Positions 15,259 through 24,461 of a DNA stretch of 44,913 nucleotides are shown in pieces; the first letter of the stretch is position 1; each line of letters starts with the position of its first letter. Under the pieces are notes generated by a model. That model worked only from the letters and a program-made list of their open reading frames with translations. It was not told the origin of the DNA and ran no database searches. The position numbers were made by a program, and so were the translations under genes. Location: the NCBI GenBank assembly GCA_021831565.1, contig JAKBMM010000020.1, positions 1 to 44,913 of the forward strand, given 5' to 3'. The DNA comes from Planctomycetota bacterium (GTDB taxonomy: Bacteria > Planctomycetota > Phycisphaerae > WQYP01).

Positions 15259-16143
15259 TCACGGCGGAAAATAACGTTCCCATAAAGGCGCAAGCTTTTG
15301 CCGGGCGGGATCGGATATTTTCGACTTGTCCGACCAGATCGCCAGTTCCAGGGCCTGATGGGGCGGAAATTCCTCGTTCCGCGCCGCCCATAGTCGCGGC
15401 AAGGCGGCGCGAATGAGGGCCAGGGCGTTTTCCGTGGCGCCGGCGAGATGGTCGACGATTTCCCGCATCAGTTCCCGCCGCGGTTGACCGGGCGGATGCG
15501 GCTTCCAGGAATCGTAGTCCGTAACCAGCGCGATGGAAGCGTAGCTGATCTGGGCCTCGCGGGCGAGTTTGGCCTCCGGCAGCAGGGTCATGCCGACCAC
15601 ATCGGCTCCCCAGCGGCGGTGCAACAGCGATTCGGCGCGGGTGGAAAACGCCGGCCCCTCCATACACACATAAGTTCCACGCGGATGGACCGGCACGGAA
15701 CCAGCCAGATCGGCGCGGCTCGCATAGATAATTTCCCGAAGCTTCTCGCATACCGGCTGGGCGAAATCGACGTGTACCGCGGCATCATCGAAAAAGGTGC
15801 CGGGGCGATGCGCCGTTCGATCAATCGCCTGGTCGATCAGCACAAGGTCGCGGGGGGCGAAGGTTTCGTTCAGGCTGCCCACCGCGCCGCCGGCGAGAAT
15901 CCACCGGCAGCCGAGAAGCTTAAGCGCAAATATATTCGCGCGGTATGGAACCTGCGTGGGGTTGTACACGTGGCCGTCGCCGTGCCGGGCCAGAACGGCC
16001 AGGGGGATTCCCTCCCAGTCGGCGAGGATGGGCGGCGCCGCCGGCGGCCCGAAGGGGGTCGCCAGAGCAACCGCCCGACCCTGGCCGGGCGAAAGCAACC
16101 GCGGGCCAAGACCGGAACCGCCTATAATTCCAATTCGTTCCAC
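15259..16143 (-). CDS. mtnP: S-methyl-5'-thioadenosine phosphorylase
   Basis: It splits methylthioadenosine with phosphate into adenine and methylthioribose 1-phosphate, recycling the by-product of polyamine and other SAM-using reactions. This 294-residue protein starts at GTG 16143 (MERIGIIGGSGLGPRLL). Phosphate-site residues lie in LARHGDGHVYNPTQVPYRAN, the signature is GTYVCMEGPAFSTRAES, and GMTLLPEAKLAREA contacts the ribose. TDYDSW keeps the two aspartates that favour adenine over guanine or hypoxanthine, which is why I choose MTA phosphorylase over purine nucleoside phosphorylase. A TATAAT lies 26 bases upstream. No Shine-Dalgarno is obvious. Confidence 0.87.
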   Translation of the reverse strand: MERIGIIGGSGLGPRLLSPGQGRAVALATPFGPPAAPPILADWEGIPLAVLARHGDGHVYNPTQVPYRANIFALKLLGCRWILAGGAVGSLNETFAPRDLVLIDQAIDRTAHRPGTFFDDAAVHVDFAQPVCEKLREIIYASRADLAGSVPVHPRGTYVCMEGPAFSTRAESLLHRRWGADVVGMTLLPEAKLAREAQISYASIALVTDYDSWKPHPPGQPRRELMREIVDHLAGATENALALIRAALPRLWAARNEEFPPHQALELAIWSDKSKISDPARQKLAPLWERYFPP

Positions 16144-16291
16144 TGCGCTGATCCGATGAAATCAAAGAAATTATACCATGAAAGAAATACGGGAGCGCGG
16201 CTGTCCTCAGCCGCAACGGTCCTATAATCCCGCCATTATCCGCGGTGGGCGCACGGGGGATTTGATCCATTCAAAAATTTTTACATTTTAC

Positions 16292-16319
16292 TTGACATTT
16301 CCAATAATCCGCCTATAAT
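16292..16319 (+). promoter_or_regulatory. Consensus sigma-70-type promoter of the repeat protein gene
   Basis: TTGACA and TATAAT, both perfect, are separated by 16 bases. The promoter is 51 bases before the ATG of the large PEP-CTERM protein and inside an AT-rich stretch, unlike the surrounding DNA. It is the strongest promoter match in the window and suggests high expression. Confidence 0.8.
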
Positions 16320-16369
16320 GAATACACTTGTTTAATTTTAATACAGCGGTTTTTATGGGGGAAACAAAA

Positions 16370-19300
16370 ATGAGTAATACAACGAGTTCTACCTTCGCGC
16401 GCGCGGAGCCTTGGACACTCTTATGGCTGCGGTCCGGCCTGGCCACGCGCTGCACACGGGCGGGCGGGGCGCTTCGACGGTGGAAGCTCTCGGCCGCCCT
16501 GCTGGTCTGCGCCGCCGCGTGCGGCGCCGCTTACGGCACTCCCACCACGGCCACGTGGAACGGCAGCACCGCCAACTGGAGTACGGGCGCCGATTGGTCC
16601 ACCAGTCCCTATTACCCCCAGGCGGATAATCCCACCGGCGTCTACTATGTAGCGCAAATCAATCAATCCGGCGCCGGGCCGTACACGCTCACGCTGGACA
16701 GCAGCTTCAATTCCAGCACGCCTTTGTATGTCGATGGCATTACAATCAATAACGCCAACGCCACCTTCGACCAGCCCGGCGGCACTTTCGCCGATCTGTC
16801 GCAGTTGGATGTCAGCGGCACTCCCCCCGGCGCGTTGAACGTGCAGGCCGGGACATACGAACTTGCCGGCGGAACGCTGGCCGACGCCGTGCTTACCGTC
16901 GGCGGCACGGGCGTTTTCAATCTGACCAGCGGCACATTCCAGAACGTGACGCTGGGCAGCGCAATCACCCTCAACAACAGCAGCTCCTACTTGTATATCG
17001 CCAACACCGCGGCCAATCCCACCGGCCTGATCGCTAATGGCAATGGTATAACTTTGTCCGGCAATAGCAGCTTATTGGATTTTCAGGATGCCTACAGTTC
17101 CGGATACATTGGCCAGACGATCGACAACACCGCGATCAACCTCACCGGCAACGGGGCGTATGTTGAAGGCGGCTCCGGCACGCTGACGATCGGGGCCCAC
17201 GCGACGATCGCGGGTCTGGCCGCCAACTCCAGCAATATCCTTGGGGGAAGCGACATCGTCAACAACGGCGTCATCGACGCGAGCACTAGCGCCAATGGGG
17301 AGACCCTCTATCTCGATCCCAGCAGCTTTACCAACAACGGAACGATCTCTGTTGATGCCAACCTGCAACTCTCGGCAACCACCTGGTCCAACACCAACAC
17401 CGGCCTTATCAGGGTCAGCAGTGGTGGCGTGGCAGACTTCTTCGGAACTTGGAGCAACACCGGCACGATTCAGGGCGCCTCCGGCGCCACGTTCAATCTG
17501 GATGGAACTTTTCATCCGGCCGATGTGGGCCTGGCCAGTTCGGGAACCAACGGTACATTTACACCCAACGGCTCGACGGTGAACCTGACCGGCACGCTGG
17601 ATAACACCAGCAACACGCTGACCTTCGGCAGCGGCAGCGGAGTGTGGAATCTTACCAATAACGGTACCATCCAGAACGGCACTCTCATCGTGAACAACCA
17701 GACCAATGGTCAACCGTACCTGGAGATCCAAAACGGCACATTCCAGAACGTGACGCTGGGCAGCAACCTCACCCTCAACAACAACAGCGCCTTCTTATCT
17801 CTCGCCAACACCGTGGCCAATCCCAACGGCCTGACCACGAATAACTATGGCGTAACCTTGTCCGGCAACAGCAGCAGCTTGGATTTTCAGGAGGCCTACA
17901 GTTCCGGATACGTTGGCCAGACAATCGACAACACCGCGATCAACCTCACCGGCGCCTATGCGTACGTCGAGGGCGGCTCCGGCACGCTGACGATCGGGGC
18001 CCACGCGACGATCGCGGGTCTGGCCGCCAACTCCAACAATACTCTCGGCGGAAGCGACATCGTCAACAACGGCGTCATCGATGCGAGCACTAGCGCCAAT
18101 GGGGAGACCCTCTATCTCAATCCCAGCAGCTTTACCAACAACAACTTGATTTCCGTGTCCGCCAACCTGCAACTGGATGCGACCAACTGGTCCAACACCA
18201 GCACGGGCCTTATCACTGTCAGCAGCGGCGTGGCAACCTTTTCCGGAAACTGGAGCAATACCGGCGCGATTCAGGGTTTCGGCGCCACGTTCAATCTGGA
18301 CGGAACTTTTCATCCGGCCGATGTGGGCCTGGCCAGTTCGGGAACCAACGGTACATTTACACCCAACGGCTCGACGGTGAACCTGACCGGCATACTGGAT
18401 AACACCAGCAACACGCTGACCTTCGGCAGCGGCAGCGGGGTATGGAATCTCAAGGGCGGCACGATCCAGAACGGCACGGTTGTCGTGAACAACCAGACCA
18501 ATGGTCAACCGTACCTGGAGATCCAAAACGGCACATTCCAGAACGTGACGCTGGGCGGCAACCTCACGCTCAACAACAGCAACGCCAGCTTGAACATCAC
18601 CAATACCGTGGCCAATCCCACCGGTCTGACCCCCAATAACTATGGCGTAACCTTGTCCGGCGCCAACAGCAACTTGTATTTTACGGATGCCTACAACTCC
18701 GGCACATCGCAATACGTTGGCCAGACAATCGACAACACCGCGATCAACCTCACCGGCGCCGGGGCGTATGTTGAGGGCGGCAGCGGTACGCTGACGATCG
18801 GGGCCCACGCGACGATCGCGGGTCTAGCCGCCAACTCCAGCAATACTCTCGGCGGAAGCGACATCGTCAACAACGGCGTCATCGATGCGAGCACTAGCGC
18901 CAATGGGGAGACCCTCTATCTCAATCCCAGCAGCTTGACCAACAACAACCTGATTTCCGTGTCCGCCAACCTGCAACTGGACGCGGCCAACTGGTCCAAC
19001 ACCAGCACGGGCCTTATCACTGTCAGCAGCGGCGTGGCAACCTTTTCCGGAAACTGGAGCAATACCGGCACGATTCAGGGTTTTGGCGCCACGTTCAATC
19101 TGGGCGGAACTTTTCATCCAGCCGATGTGGGCCTGGCCAGTTCGGGAACCAATGGTACATTTACACCCAACGGCTCGACGGTGAACCTGACCGGCATACT
19201 GGATAACACCAGCAACACGCTGACCTTCGGCAGCGGCAGCGGGGTGTGGAATCTCAAGGGCGGTACGATTCAGAACGGCACGGTTGTCGTGAACAACCAG

Positions 19301-20473
19301 ACCAATGGTCAACCGTACCTGGAGATCCAAAACGGCACATTCCAGAACGTGACGCTGGGTAGCAACCTCACGCTCAACAACAGCAGCGCCTCCTTATCAA
19401 TCGCCAACACCGTGGCCAACCCCAACGGCCTGATCACCAATGGCAATGGTATAACTTTGTCAGGCAGCTTGTTTTTTACGGATGCCTACAGCTCCGGATA
19501 CGTTGGCCAGACGATCGACAACACCACGATCAACCTCACCGGCGCCGGGGCGTATGTTAACGGCGGCTCCGGCACGCTGACGATCGGGACCAACGCGACG
19601 ATCGCGGGTCTGGCCGCCAACTCCAGAAATACTCTCGGCGGAAGCGACATCGTCAACAACGGCGTCATCAACTCGGGTGCCAATGGAGAGAGTATCTATC
19701 TCGATCCCACCACTTTCTCCAATAACGGCGTCCTTGAAGCCACCAATGGCGGATCATTGAGTGTATCCGTTGGCTTTACCAATACCGGCACGGTTGATGT
19801 CGGCGGGGCGAGTACTTTGACGATTGAAGGCAACTACACCCAAGTATCCCCCGGGACAACGACCGTCAACGGTTCGCTGGTGTTGGACTACGGAGGTTCG
19901 CTCAGCATCGCCACCGGCACCACGGTGGATATTTCCAACACCAGCGCTTCCACCGTCAACGCCAATGTGCTCATCAACTACGGATCCGCCGGGAGTCCCA
20001 ACAGTGCCATCCGCAACTATCTGATCAGCGGTTACAACGCGGGCGCCTGGAACGGTCCGGGCATCAGCAGCACCGCGGCCTCCGCCTCCCGTGGCGTATA
20101 CAGCCTGGGCTATGCCGATGGAGCCGATGGCGTGGCCTACTTGAACTCGACGACCAAACTGGCCACCGACCAGGAAAAGATCATGTATACCCTGGGCGGC
20201 GACGCCAATTTGGACGGCACGGTTACTTTGTCTGATTTTGCGATACTCCGCAGCAATTTTGGCAAGACCGGAATGCAATGGGATCAAGGCGACTTCAATT
20301 ACGATGGAACGGTTAGTCTGTCAGATTTTGCGATTTTACGAAGCAACTTCGGCAAGACGCTTGGCCCGGCGGCGGCGATCTCTTCAACCCCCGAACCGGC
20401 CACACTGGGTTTGCTGGCCATGGGCGGCCTGGGACTGCTGGTACGCAGAATGCGCGGGAGAGTAAAAAGTTGA
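16370..20473 (+). CDS. Large repeat-built secreted protein with dockerin-like and PEP-CTERM signals
   Basis: This 1,367-residue protein runs from ATG 16370 (MSNTTSSTFARAEPWTL). A long basic N-region leads to the hydrophobic WKLSAALLVCAAACGAAYG signal, so it is exported. The body is beta-rich, Asn/Gly/Thr/Ser-rich sequence in four repeats (see 16931-19690), in the style of autotransporter passengers. Near 1276-1328 two copies of a D-x-N-x-DGTVSLSDFAILRSNFG-type motif form a dockerin-like calcium-binding pair. From about 1340, TPEPATLGLLAMGGLGLL followed by VRRMRGR is a PEP-CTERM sorting tag, cut by an exosortase that is not encoded here. A surface or matrix scaffold role is inferred. GGGG lies upstream of the ATG. 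Starts at 16328 or 16355 are possible but less likely. Confidence 0.87.
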   Translation: MSNTTSSTFARAEPWTLLWLRSGLATRCTRAGGALRRWKLSAALLVCAAACGAAYGTPTTATWNGSTANWSTGADWSTSPYYPQADNPTGVYYVAQINQSGAGPYTLTLDSSFNSSTPLYVDGITINNANATFDQPGGTFADLSQLDVSGTPPGALNVQAGTYELAGGTLADAVLTVGGTGVFNLTSGTFQNVTLGSAITLNNSSSYLYIANTAANPTGLIANGNGITLSGNSSLLDFQDAYSSGYIGQTIDNTAINLTGNGAYVEGGSGTLTIGAHATIAGLAANSSNILGGSDIVNNGVIDASTSANGETLYLDPSSFTNNGTISVDANLQLSATTWSNTNTGLIRVSSGGVADFFGTWSNTGTIQGASGATFNLDGTFHPADVGLASSGTNGTFTPNGSTVNLTGTLDNTSNTLTFGSGSGVWNLTNNGTIQNGTLIVNNQTNGQPYLEIQNGTFQNVTLGSNLTLNNNSAFLSLANTVANPNGLTTNNYGVTLSGNSSSLDFQEAYSSGYVGQTIDNTAINLTGAYAYVEGGSGTLTIGAHATIAGLAANSNNTLGGSDIVNNGVIDASTSANGETLYLNPSSFTNNNLISVSANLQLDATNWSNTSTGLITVSSGVATFSGNWSNTGAIQGFGATFNLDGTFHPADVGLASSGTNGTFTPNGSTVNLTGILDNTSNTLTFGSGSGVWNLKGGTIQNGTVVVNNQTNGQPYLEIQNGTFQNVTLGGNLTLNNSNASLNITNTVANPTGLTPNNYGVTLSGANSNLYFTDAYNSGTSQYVGQTIDNTAINLTGAGAYVEGGSGTLTIGAHATIAGLAANSSNTLGGSDIVNNGVIDASTSANGETLYLNPSSLTNNNLISVSANLQLDAANWSNTSTGLITVSSGVATFSGNWSNTGTIQGFGATFNLGGTFHPADVGLASSGTNGTFTPNGSTVNLTGILDNTSNTLTFGSGSGVWNLKGGTIQNGTVVVNNQTNGQPYLEIQNGTFQNVTLGSNLTLNNSSASLSIANTVANPNGLITNGNGITLSGSLFFTDAYSSGYVGQTIDNTTINLTGAGAYVNGGSGTLTIGTNATIAGLAANSRNTLGGSDIVNNGVINSGANGESIYLDPTTFSNNGVLEATNGGSLSVSVGFTNTGTVDVGGASTLTIEGNYTQVSPGTTTVNGSLVLDYGGSLSIATGTTVDISNTSASTVNANVLINYGSAGSPNSAIRNYLISGYNAGAWNGPGISSTAASASRGVYSLGYADGADGVAYLNSTTKLATDQEKIMYTLGGDANLDGTVTLSDFAILRSNFGKTGMQWDQGDFNYDGTVSLSDFAILRSNFGKTLGPAAAISSTPEPATLGLLAMGGLGLLVRRMRGRVKS
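16931..19690 (+). repeat. Four in-frame ~800-bp coding repeats (last one truncated)
   Basis: Each unit begins at GGCACATTCCAGAACGTGAC: 16931, 17735, 18530 and 19334, giving periods of 804, 795 and 804 bases (268, 265, 268 residues). Units share long identical blocks such as GGSGTLTIGAHATIAGLAA and GTFHPADVGLASSGTNG. The fourth unit stops near 19690 and passes into unique sequence. Small differences are confined to short patches, as expected when copies exchange by gene conversion. Confidence 0.9.
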
Positions 20474-20563
20474 CAGTAGAACTGCCGCTGCGCAACGCGC
20501 TAAGCCGGCCAGCCTGCTGGCTGGCCCTGAAGTAGAAAGTTGAAAGCACAACTGCGACTGCGC
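20462..20563 (+). repeat. Imperfect direct repeat of 32 bp around a hairpin
   Basis: Two related 32-base stretches at 20462-20493 and 20532-20563 share GTTGA, AACTGC and CTGCGC cores, with about six differences. They flank the hairpin at 20507-20526. The first overlaps the last codons of the PEP-CTERM gene. The rest of the gap to 20856 is GC-rich with no gene I can support. Confidence 0.45.
20507..20526. terminator. Hairpin downstream of the repeat protein gene
   Basis: GGCCAGCC, loop TGCT, GGCTGGCC: a perfect eight-base stem 34 bases after the stop codon at 20473. No run of T follows, so it is a possible terminator or mRNA 3'-end protector rather than a standard intrinsic terminator. Confidence 0.45.
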
Positions 20564-20856
20564 TGTGGGCGGTGCGGGGCGGCTGGTTCGGCGGTCCCGC
20601 CGGACATACCGGTCCGCGTGATTGGGGACTTATCCAAATCGCCACCTTCCCAAACCGGCTCTGAGGATCAGGACCATGGCGGCCTGGAAGGCCGCCCCCC
20701 ACGGGGCGGTCCGGCCCGCCGCATCCCTGATCTCAATTCCGGGGTGTGCGGTATATTGCCCGTGGCGCCATCTCCCACTTAACGAGACCGGGAATTTCGG
20801 TTAACCTGTTATTATGGCGGCGGGAAATGGCCGGGCAATAATGAAAGGATTCCGTC

Positions 20857-21588
20857 ATGGTTTTGAAACGAGGCGGTGGAACGGGGCCGGAGTCGGCGAT
20901 GCGGACTTGGGCGGTATTGTTCGTAATGGCGGCGCTGATTCTTCCGGCGGGTTGCAGCAGCAAGGGAAAGTTTTCCAATCCCTTTGCGCGGAAATTCACG
21001 CCCACACGGTATCCGTCCGACTTCGCCATCGTGATTGATCGCAACACCGACACCTACTTTTCGCGGGTGCACGTGCGGCAGGTTATCAAGGCGTCGGACA
21101 TGATGAGCCGCACCACTTACACCACATTGAGCGACTATCACAACACGGTGGCCGCCCGATATACCACCCGCACACCGCTGAGCCGCGCTCAGTTGCAGGC
21201 GATGTGGAACGCGGTCCGCAAGCATTATCTGCTGCAAGGGGCATTTACCTGGACTTATTGGTATAGCCCGATCGATCGTTTCCAGAGAAACTCCATGACG
21301 CTGCAGATCCGGGCCAACGGCGTGGAAAAAGTGTATCACCAGCTTAATCACTGGGACAACAACAAGCTGCCGCTGATTCTGCTGTGCGAATCCGTGAGCC
21401 TGCCGATCGGCCAGCAGGTCAAGCCGGTCGAACCGACAACAATCCCGGCCGCCGGTGGGACCGGCCCGAGCAGCACCAGGCCGGCGGCAAGTTCCGCCGC
21501 CGCGCGCAAGCCGGCAATTGTTACGCCGGCAAATAGACCGGCGGCGAAAAATTCATCGCCGATCATGCCGGCGGCCACCAAGCCTTAA
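20857..21588 (+). CDS. Lipoprotein of unknown function
   Basis: This 243-residue protein has AAAGGA seven bases before its ATG. After a short charged start come MRTWAVLFVMAALILPAGC, with a good lipobox (LPAGC), so the mature protein should begin at that cysteine and be membrane-anchored. The middle (about 45-190) is a compact domain with no family I recognise; TYWYSPIDRFQRNSMTLQIR is its most distinctive stretch. The tail is Ala/Pro/Thr-rich and disordered. It ends 132 bases before the DUF1638 gene but need not be in the same operon. Confidence 0.7.
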   Translation: MVLKRGGGTGPESAMRTWAVLFVMAALILPAGCSSKGKFSNPFARKFTPTRYPSDFAIVIDRNTDTYFSRVHVRQVIKASDMMSRTTYTTLSDYHNTVAARYTTRTPLSRAQLQAMWNAVRKHYLLQGAFTWTYWYSPIDRFQRNSMTLQIRANGVEKVYHQLNHWDNNKLPLILLCESVSLPIGQQVKPVEPTTIPAAGGTGPSSTRPAASSAAARKPAIVTPANRPAAKNSSPIMPAATKP

Positions 21589-21719
21589 TGTGGGGTCCAA
21601 GCCACGTCGGACCATCTGGATCTGGAGTCGTTTTCGAAAGTTTCGCCTGCGGCGCTACACCGGACGTTATAATAAACAAGAGCGGTGAAAATTCCGTCCG
21701 CCACGGAGAATACACCTAT

Positions 21720-22565
21720 ATGGATACCCCCAGCGACGGCGCACAGACTCAACCCCCACCGCCCGTCGCGGTCATTACCTGCGCGGTTCTGGAAACCGAG
21801 GTGGAGCACTTTGTGCGCGGTTGCCCCAATGTGCGACATGTCGAGAAGATACGCCAGGGTCTTCATAATGACCCGCCACAGCTTCGCCGCGAACTGCAGG
21901 AAGCGGTGGAGCGGGTTGAAAAACAGGTTCTGGAAGCCCAGGTGATCGTTCTTGGTTACGGCTTGTGCAGTCGTGGAACGGAAGAGGTAAGTACGAAACG
22001 TTGCCGGATGGTGATACCCCGCGCCCACGATTGCATCACCCTGCTGCTGGGCGATCGGCGTCGCTATGGCGATTATGTCCGACAAAATCCCGGCACCTAC
22101 TGGTATAGCCCGGGATGGAACCGCCACCACGTGCCGCCCGGTCCGCAGCGGTATGACATTCTCTACCAGGAATATCGCCGGCGCTACGGGGAAGACAACG
22201 CCGAATACCTTATGTCCACAGAGCAGCATTGGTTCAACACCTATAACCGGGCTACTTATGTGGACCTCGGTGTGGGTGTTACGGATAACGATCTGGCCTA
22301 CACCCGGCACTGCGCCGACTGGTTGCATTGGCAATTTGAACGCCAGAATGGGGATCCTGAATTGTTGCGGACGCTGCTGACGGGACCGTGGGATGACCAG
22401 CGATTCCTGGTGTTGTCGCCGGGGGAGAGCCTGACCGTAACCGCTGATCCCGACCGCATTATCCGAGTCGTAAGCGGTACTGGTCCCGATGGTGATCGGG
22501 ATTGCCGCCGTTGCGCCGGGGCGGAGACTTGTGGGCAGGCAACGGCGAAAGAGCGCAACTCATGA
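21720..22565 (+). CDS. DUF1638 family protein
   Basis: This 281-residue protein starts at ATG 21720 (MDTPSDG), with GGAG 11 bases upstream; the open frame to 21588 overlaps the previous gene's end and is unlikely. Core features are VAVITCAVLETEVEHFV near the start, VIVLGYGLCSRGTEEV, a conserved RAHDCITLLLGDRRRY and a cysteine-containing C-terminal tail. DUF1638 proteins are repeatedly encoded next to corrinoid-dependent methyltransferases and their reductive activators; their biochemical role is not known to me. Here the stop overlaps the start of such an activator gene by four bases (ATGA), so the two products are made together and probably work together. Confidence 0.85.
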   Translation: MDTPSDGAQTQPPPPVAVITCAVLETEVEHFVRGCPNVRHVEKIRQGLHNDPPQLRRELQEAVERVEKQVLEAQVIVLGYGLCSRGTEEVSTKRCRMVIPRAHDCITLLLGDRRRYGDYVRQNPGTYWYSPGWNRHHVPPGPQRYDILYQEYRRRYGEDNAEYLMSTEQHWFNTYNRATYVDLGVGVTDNDLAYTRHCADWLHWQFERQNGDPELLRTLLTGPWDDQRFLVLSPGESLTVTADPDRIIRVVSGTGPDGDRDCRRCAGAETCGQATAKERNS

Positions 22566-24403
22566 CCGTCCGCCCCGTTCTTTTGGAAGTGCAAACCGCC
22601 GCGGGATCGCGTCGTGTCCTGTACCGCTCCAGGAAAGGCGCCGCATCGCTTCTGACAGAAATTCTGCGCCGCCAAGGGCTGCCGCTTAACACGCGCTGCG
22701 GACAGCGCGGCTTGTGTCAAGCCTGTCAAATAGAGTTGATTTCCGGGAGCCTTATTCATAGCACCACCGGCCGACCATTGACCATACAGGGCCAAGCCGT
22801 GGTGGTTCAGGCGTGCCAATACCGGCCGCCCGATGCCGGCGAAGTGGTGGTGCGGATTCCGCCCCGCGCGTTGCTGGCCTACGAGCCGCAGGTGGTCAGC
22901 GATTTTCGAATTAACGTTCCCCAAGCGCATGATCCACTGTGGCAGCAGACCCGGTTGGAGAACGTCCGCTGGTCCAATCCCGCCGAACTGGCCGCCCTGA
23001 CGGCGGCGCGATTGGACAAAATCCGGCCTGTGCGGGTGGCGCCGCATCTGGCCGCGCGCACCGGCCAGGGAATCACGCTATGGGTTACGCTGTGCTTTCG
23101 GGGCGATCATTGGTTGCTTACCGAGATAACCGAGCAGCCGGCGCCGCGGCCCCTGGGCGTGGCCCTTGATGTCGGCACCACCACGATCGCCGTTTTGCTG
23201 GTGGACTTGCGCGATGGGCGCGTACTCGCCCGCGCCACGGATTTTAACCGCCAGATGCACCTCGGCGACGACGTGGTCACGCGGATCACCCTTTGTAAAA
23301 ATGATCCCGCCATGGTGGAGCAACTGCAGCGGGCGGTGGCGGCCGAAACGATTAATCCGTTAATTTCATCGTTATGCGCGCAGGCCGGCGCGCCGGAGAC
23401 CGGCGTGGTTGCTCTGAGCATTGCGGGCAACACCACGATGCTGCACTTACTGGCCGGCGTGGATCCGACGTCGCTGGGAACGGCCCCTTTCACGCCGCAA
23501 TTTCTGGAGCATCGGTATATAGCGTCGGAGAAAATCGGGCTGATTCCGCCCGCCGCCACGGCGCACCTGCTGGCCGGCGCCGCGGCCTATATCGGTGCGG
23601 ACCTGACCGCGGGCATTCTTGCCAGCGGCCTGCTTTACGATGACGGTCCGAGCCTCCTGGTGGACGTGGGCACCAATGGCGAGATCATCCTTAAACATGG
23701 CGCCCGATTGCTGGGCTGCGCCACCGCGGCCGGACCGGCCTTTGAAGGCGCCCGCCTGCTTTCCGGCATGCGCGCCGGAGAGGGTGCGATCAGCCATCTG
23801 CGGTTTGAGACGGAACCCGCCTTCGCCATCCGGCGGGAGGTGATCGGCGGCGGCCGGCCGGTCGGTCTGTGCGGCTCGGCGTATATCGACATACTCGGTC
23901 AAGGTCGGCGCGTCGGCTTGTTCAACGCCGCCGGCCGCTTTGCTGCCGAGCGCCTCTCCGGCGCCGGCGAGCTGATCTCCAGCGGCGACGGTTACGGCCG
24001 GGCTTTGCGCATCGGCTACGCCCATGGTAAGCGGCCATTACTGATCAGCGAGAGCGATGTCGCCTCGCTATTGCAGGCCAAGGCCGCCATTGCCGCGGGC
24101 ATCACCATTCTGATGCGCCGGATCGGCCTGCAAGCGGCGGACATCCGCACGCTCTATTTGGCCGGCGGGTTCGGCATGCATGTGGATGTACCCAACGCCA
24201 TCGCCGCCGGACTATTACCCGGTTTTGTTCCCCGGCAGGTGCAGGTGGTGGGGAACACGTCGTTGGGCGGCGCTTATCTTTCGCTTCTGGAAGCCGGCGT
24301 CGCGACGGAGGTCGCCCGGGCCGCCAAAGAACTCGAGGTGGTTGAACTGAACCTCGATCCGGACTTCGAATCCTGTTATATCGATCAGCTTGGCCTGCCG
24401 TAG
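22562..24403 (+). CDS. Corrinoid protein reductive activator (RACE/RamA-like, 2Fe-2S plus ASKHA)
   Basis: These enzymes spend ATP to return accidentally oxidised cob(II)alamin on methyltransfer corrinoid proteins to cob(I)alamin. This 613-residue protein is translationally coupled to DUF1638. An N-terminal 2Fe-2S domain has cysteines spaced C-x5-C-x2-C (RCGQRGLCQAC, about 45-54) and a fourth at about 84. From about 200 the actin-like ATPase (DUF4445) region shows GVALDVGTTTIAVLLVDL, LSIAGNTTMLHLLAG, LVDVGTNGEI and LAGGFGMHVDV. Both halves are complete. No corrinoid protein or methyltransferase lies in the window, so its client is elsewhere. The frame starting at 22502 is a longer alternative without support. 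Confidence 0.88.
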   Translation: MTVRPVLLEVQTAAGSRRVLYRSRKGAASLLTEILRRQGLPLNTRCGQRGLCQACQIELISGSLIHSTTGRPLTIQGQAVVVQACQYRPPDAGEVVVRIPPRALLAYEPQVVSDFRINVPQAHDPLWQQTRLENVRWSNPAELAALTAARLDKIRPVRVAPHLAARTGQGITLWVTLCFRGDHWLLTEITEQPAPRPLGVALDVGTTTIAVLLVDLRDGRVLARATDFNRQMHLGDDVVTRITLCKNDPAMVEQLQRAVAAETINPLISSLCAQAGAPETGVVALSIAGNTTMLHLLAGVDPTSLGTAPFTPQFLEHRYIASEKIGLIPPAATAHLLAGAAAYIGADLTAGILASGLLYDDGPSLLVDVGTNGEIILKHGARLLGCATAAGPAFEGARLLSGMRAGEGAISHLRFETEPAFAIRREVIGGGRPVGLCGSAYIDILGQGRRVGLFNAAGRFAAERLSGAGELISSGDGYGRALRIGYAHGKRPLLISESDVASLLQAKAAIAAGITILMRRIGLQAADIRTLYLAGGFGMHVDVPNAIAAGLLPGFVPRQVQVVGNTSLGGAYLSLLEAGVATEVARAAKELEVVELNLDPDFESCYIDQLGLP

Positions 24404-24425
24404 GCCGCAAGATTTTCGATCGTAT

Positions 24426-24454
24426 GTTTGAGTCTTGGGTGCGGCCGGTATAAT
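24426..24454 (+). promoter_or_regulatory. Candidate promoter of the Fur-family gene, leaderless geometry
   Basis: A perfect TATAAT (24449-24454) ends seven bases before the ATG at 24462. TTGAGT lies 15 bases upstream of it (TTTGAG at 16). No Shine-Dalgarno fits between, so the mRNA may start at the initiation codon. Confidence 0.5.
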
Positions 24455-24461
24455 TCGCATC

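Noticed and set aside
17072-19683. Long minus-strand frames inside the repeat protein gene
   Set aside because: They repeat with the same ~800-bp period as the coding strand and carry no domain; they mirror the real repeats.
16931-19690. Possible CRISPR-like array because of regular repeats
   Set aside because: Units are ~800 bp, in frame and protein-coding; there are no short repeat-spacer units and no cas genes.
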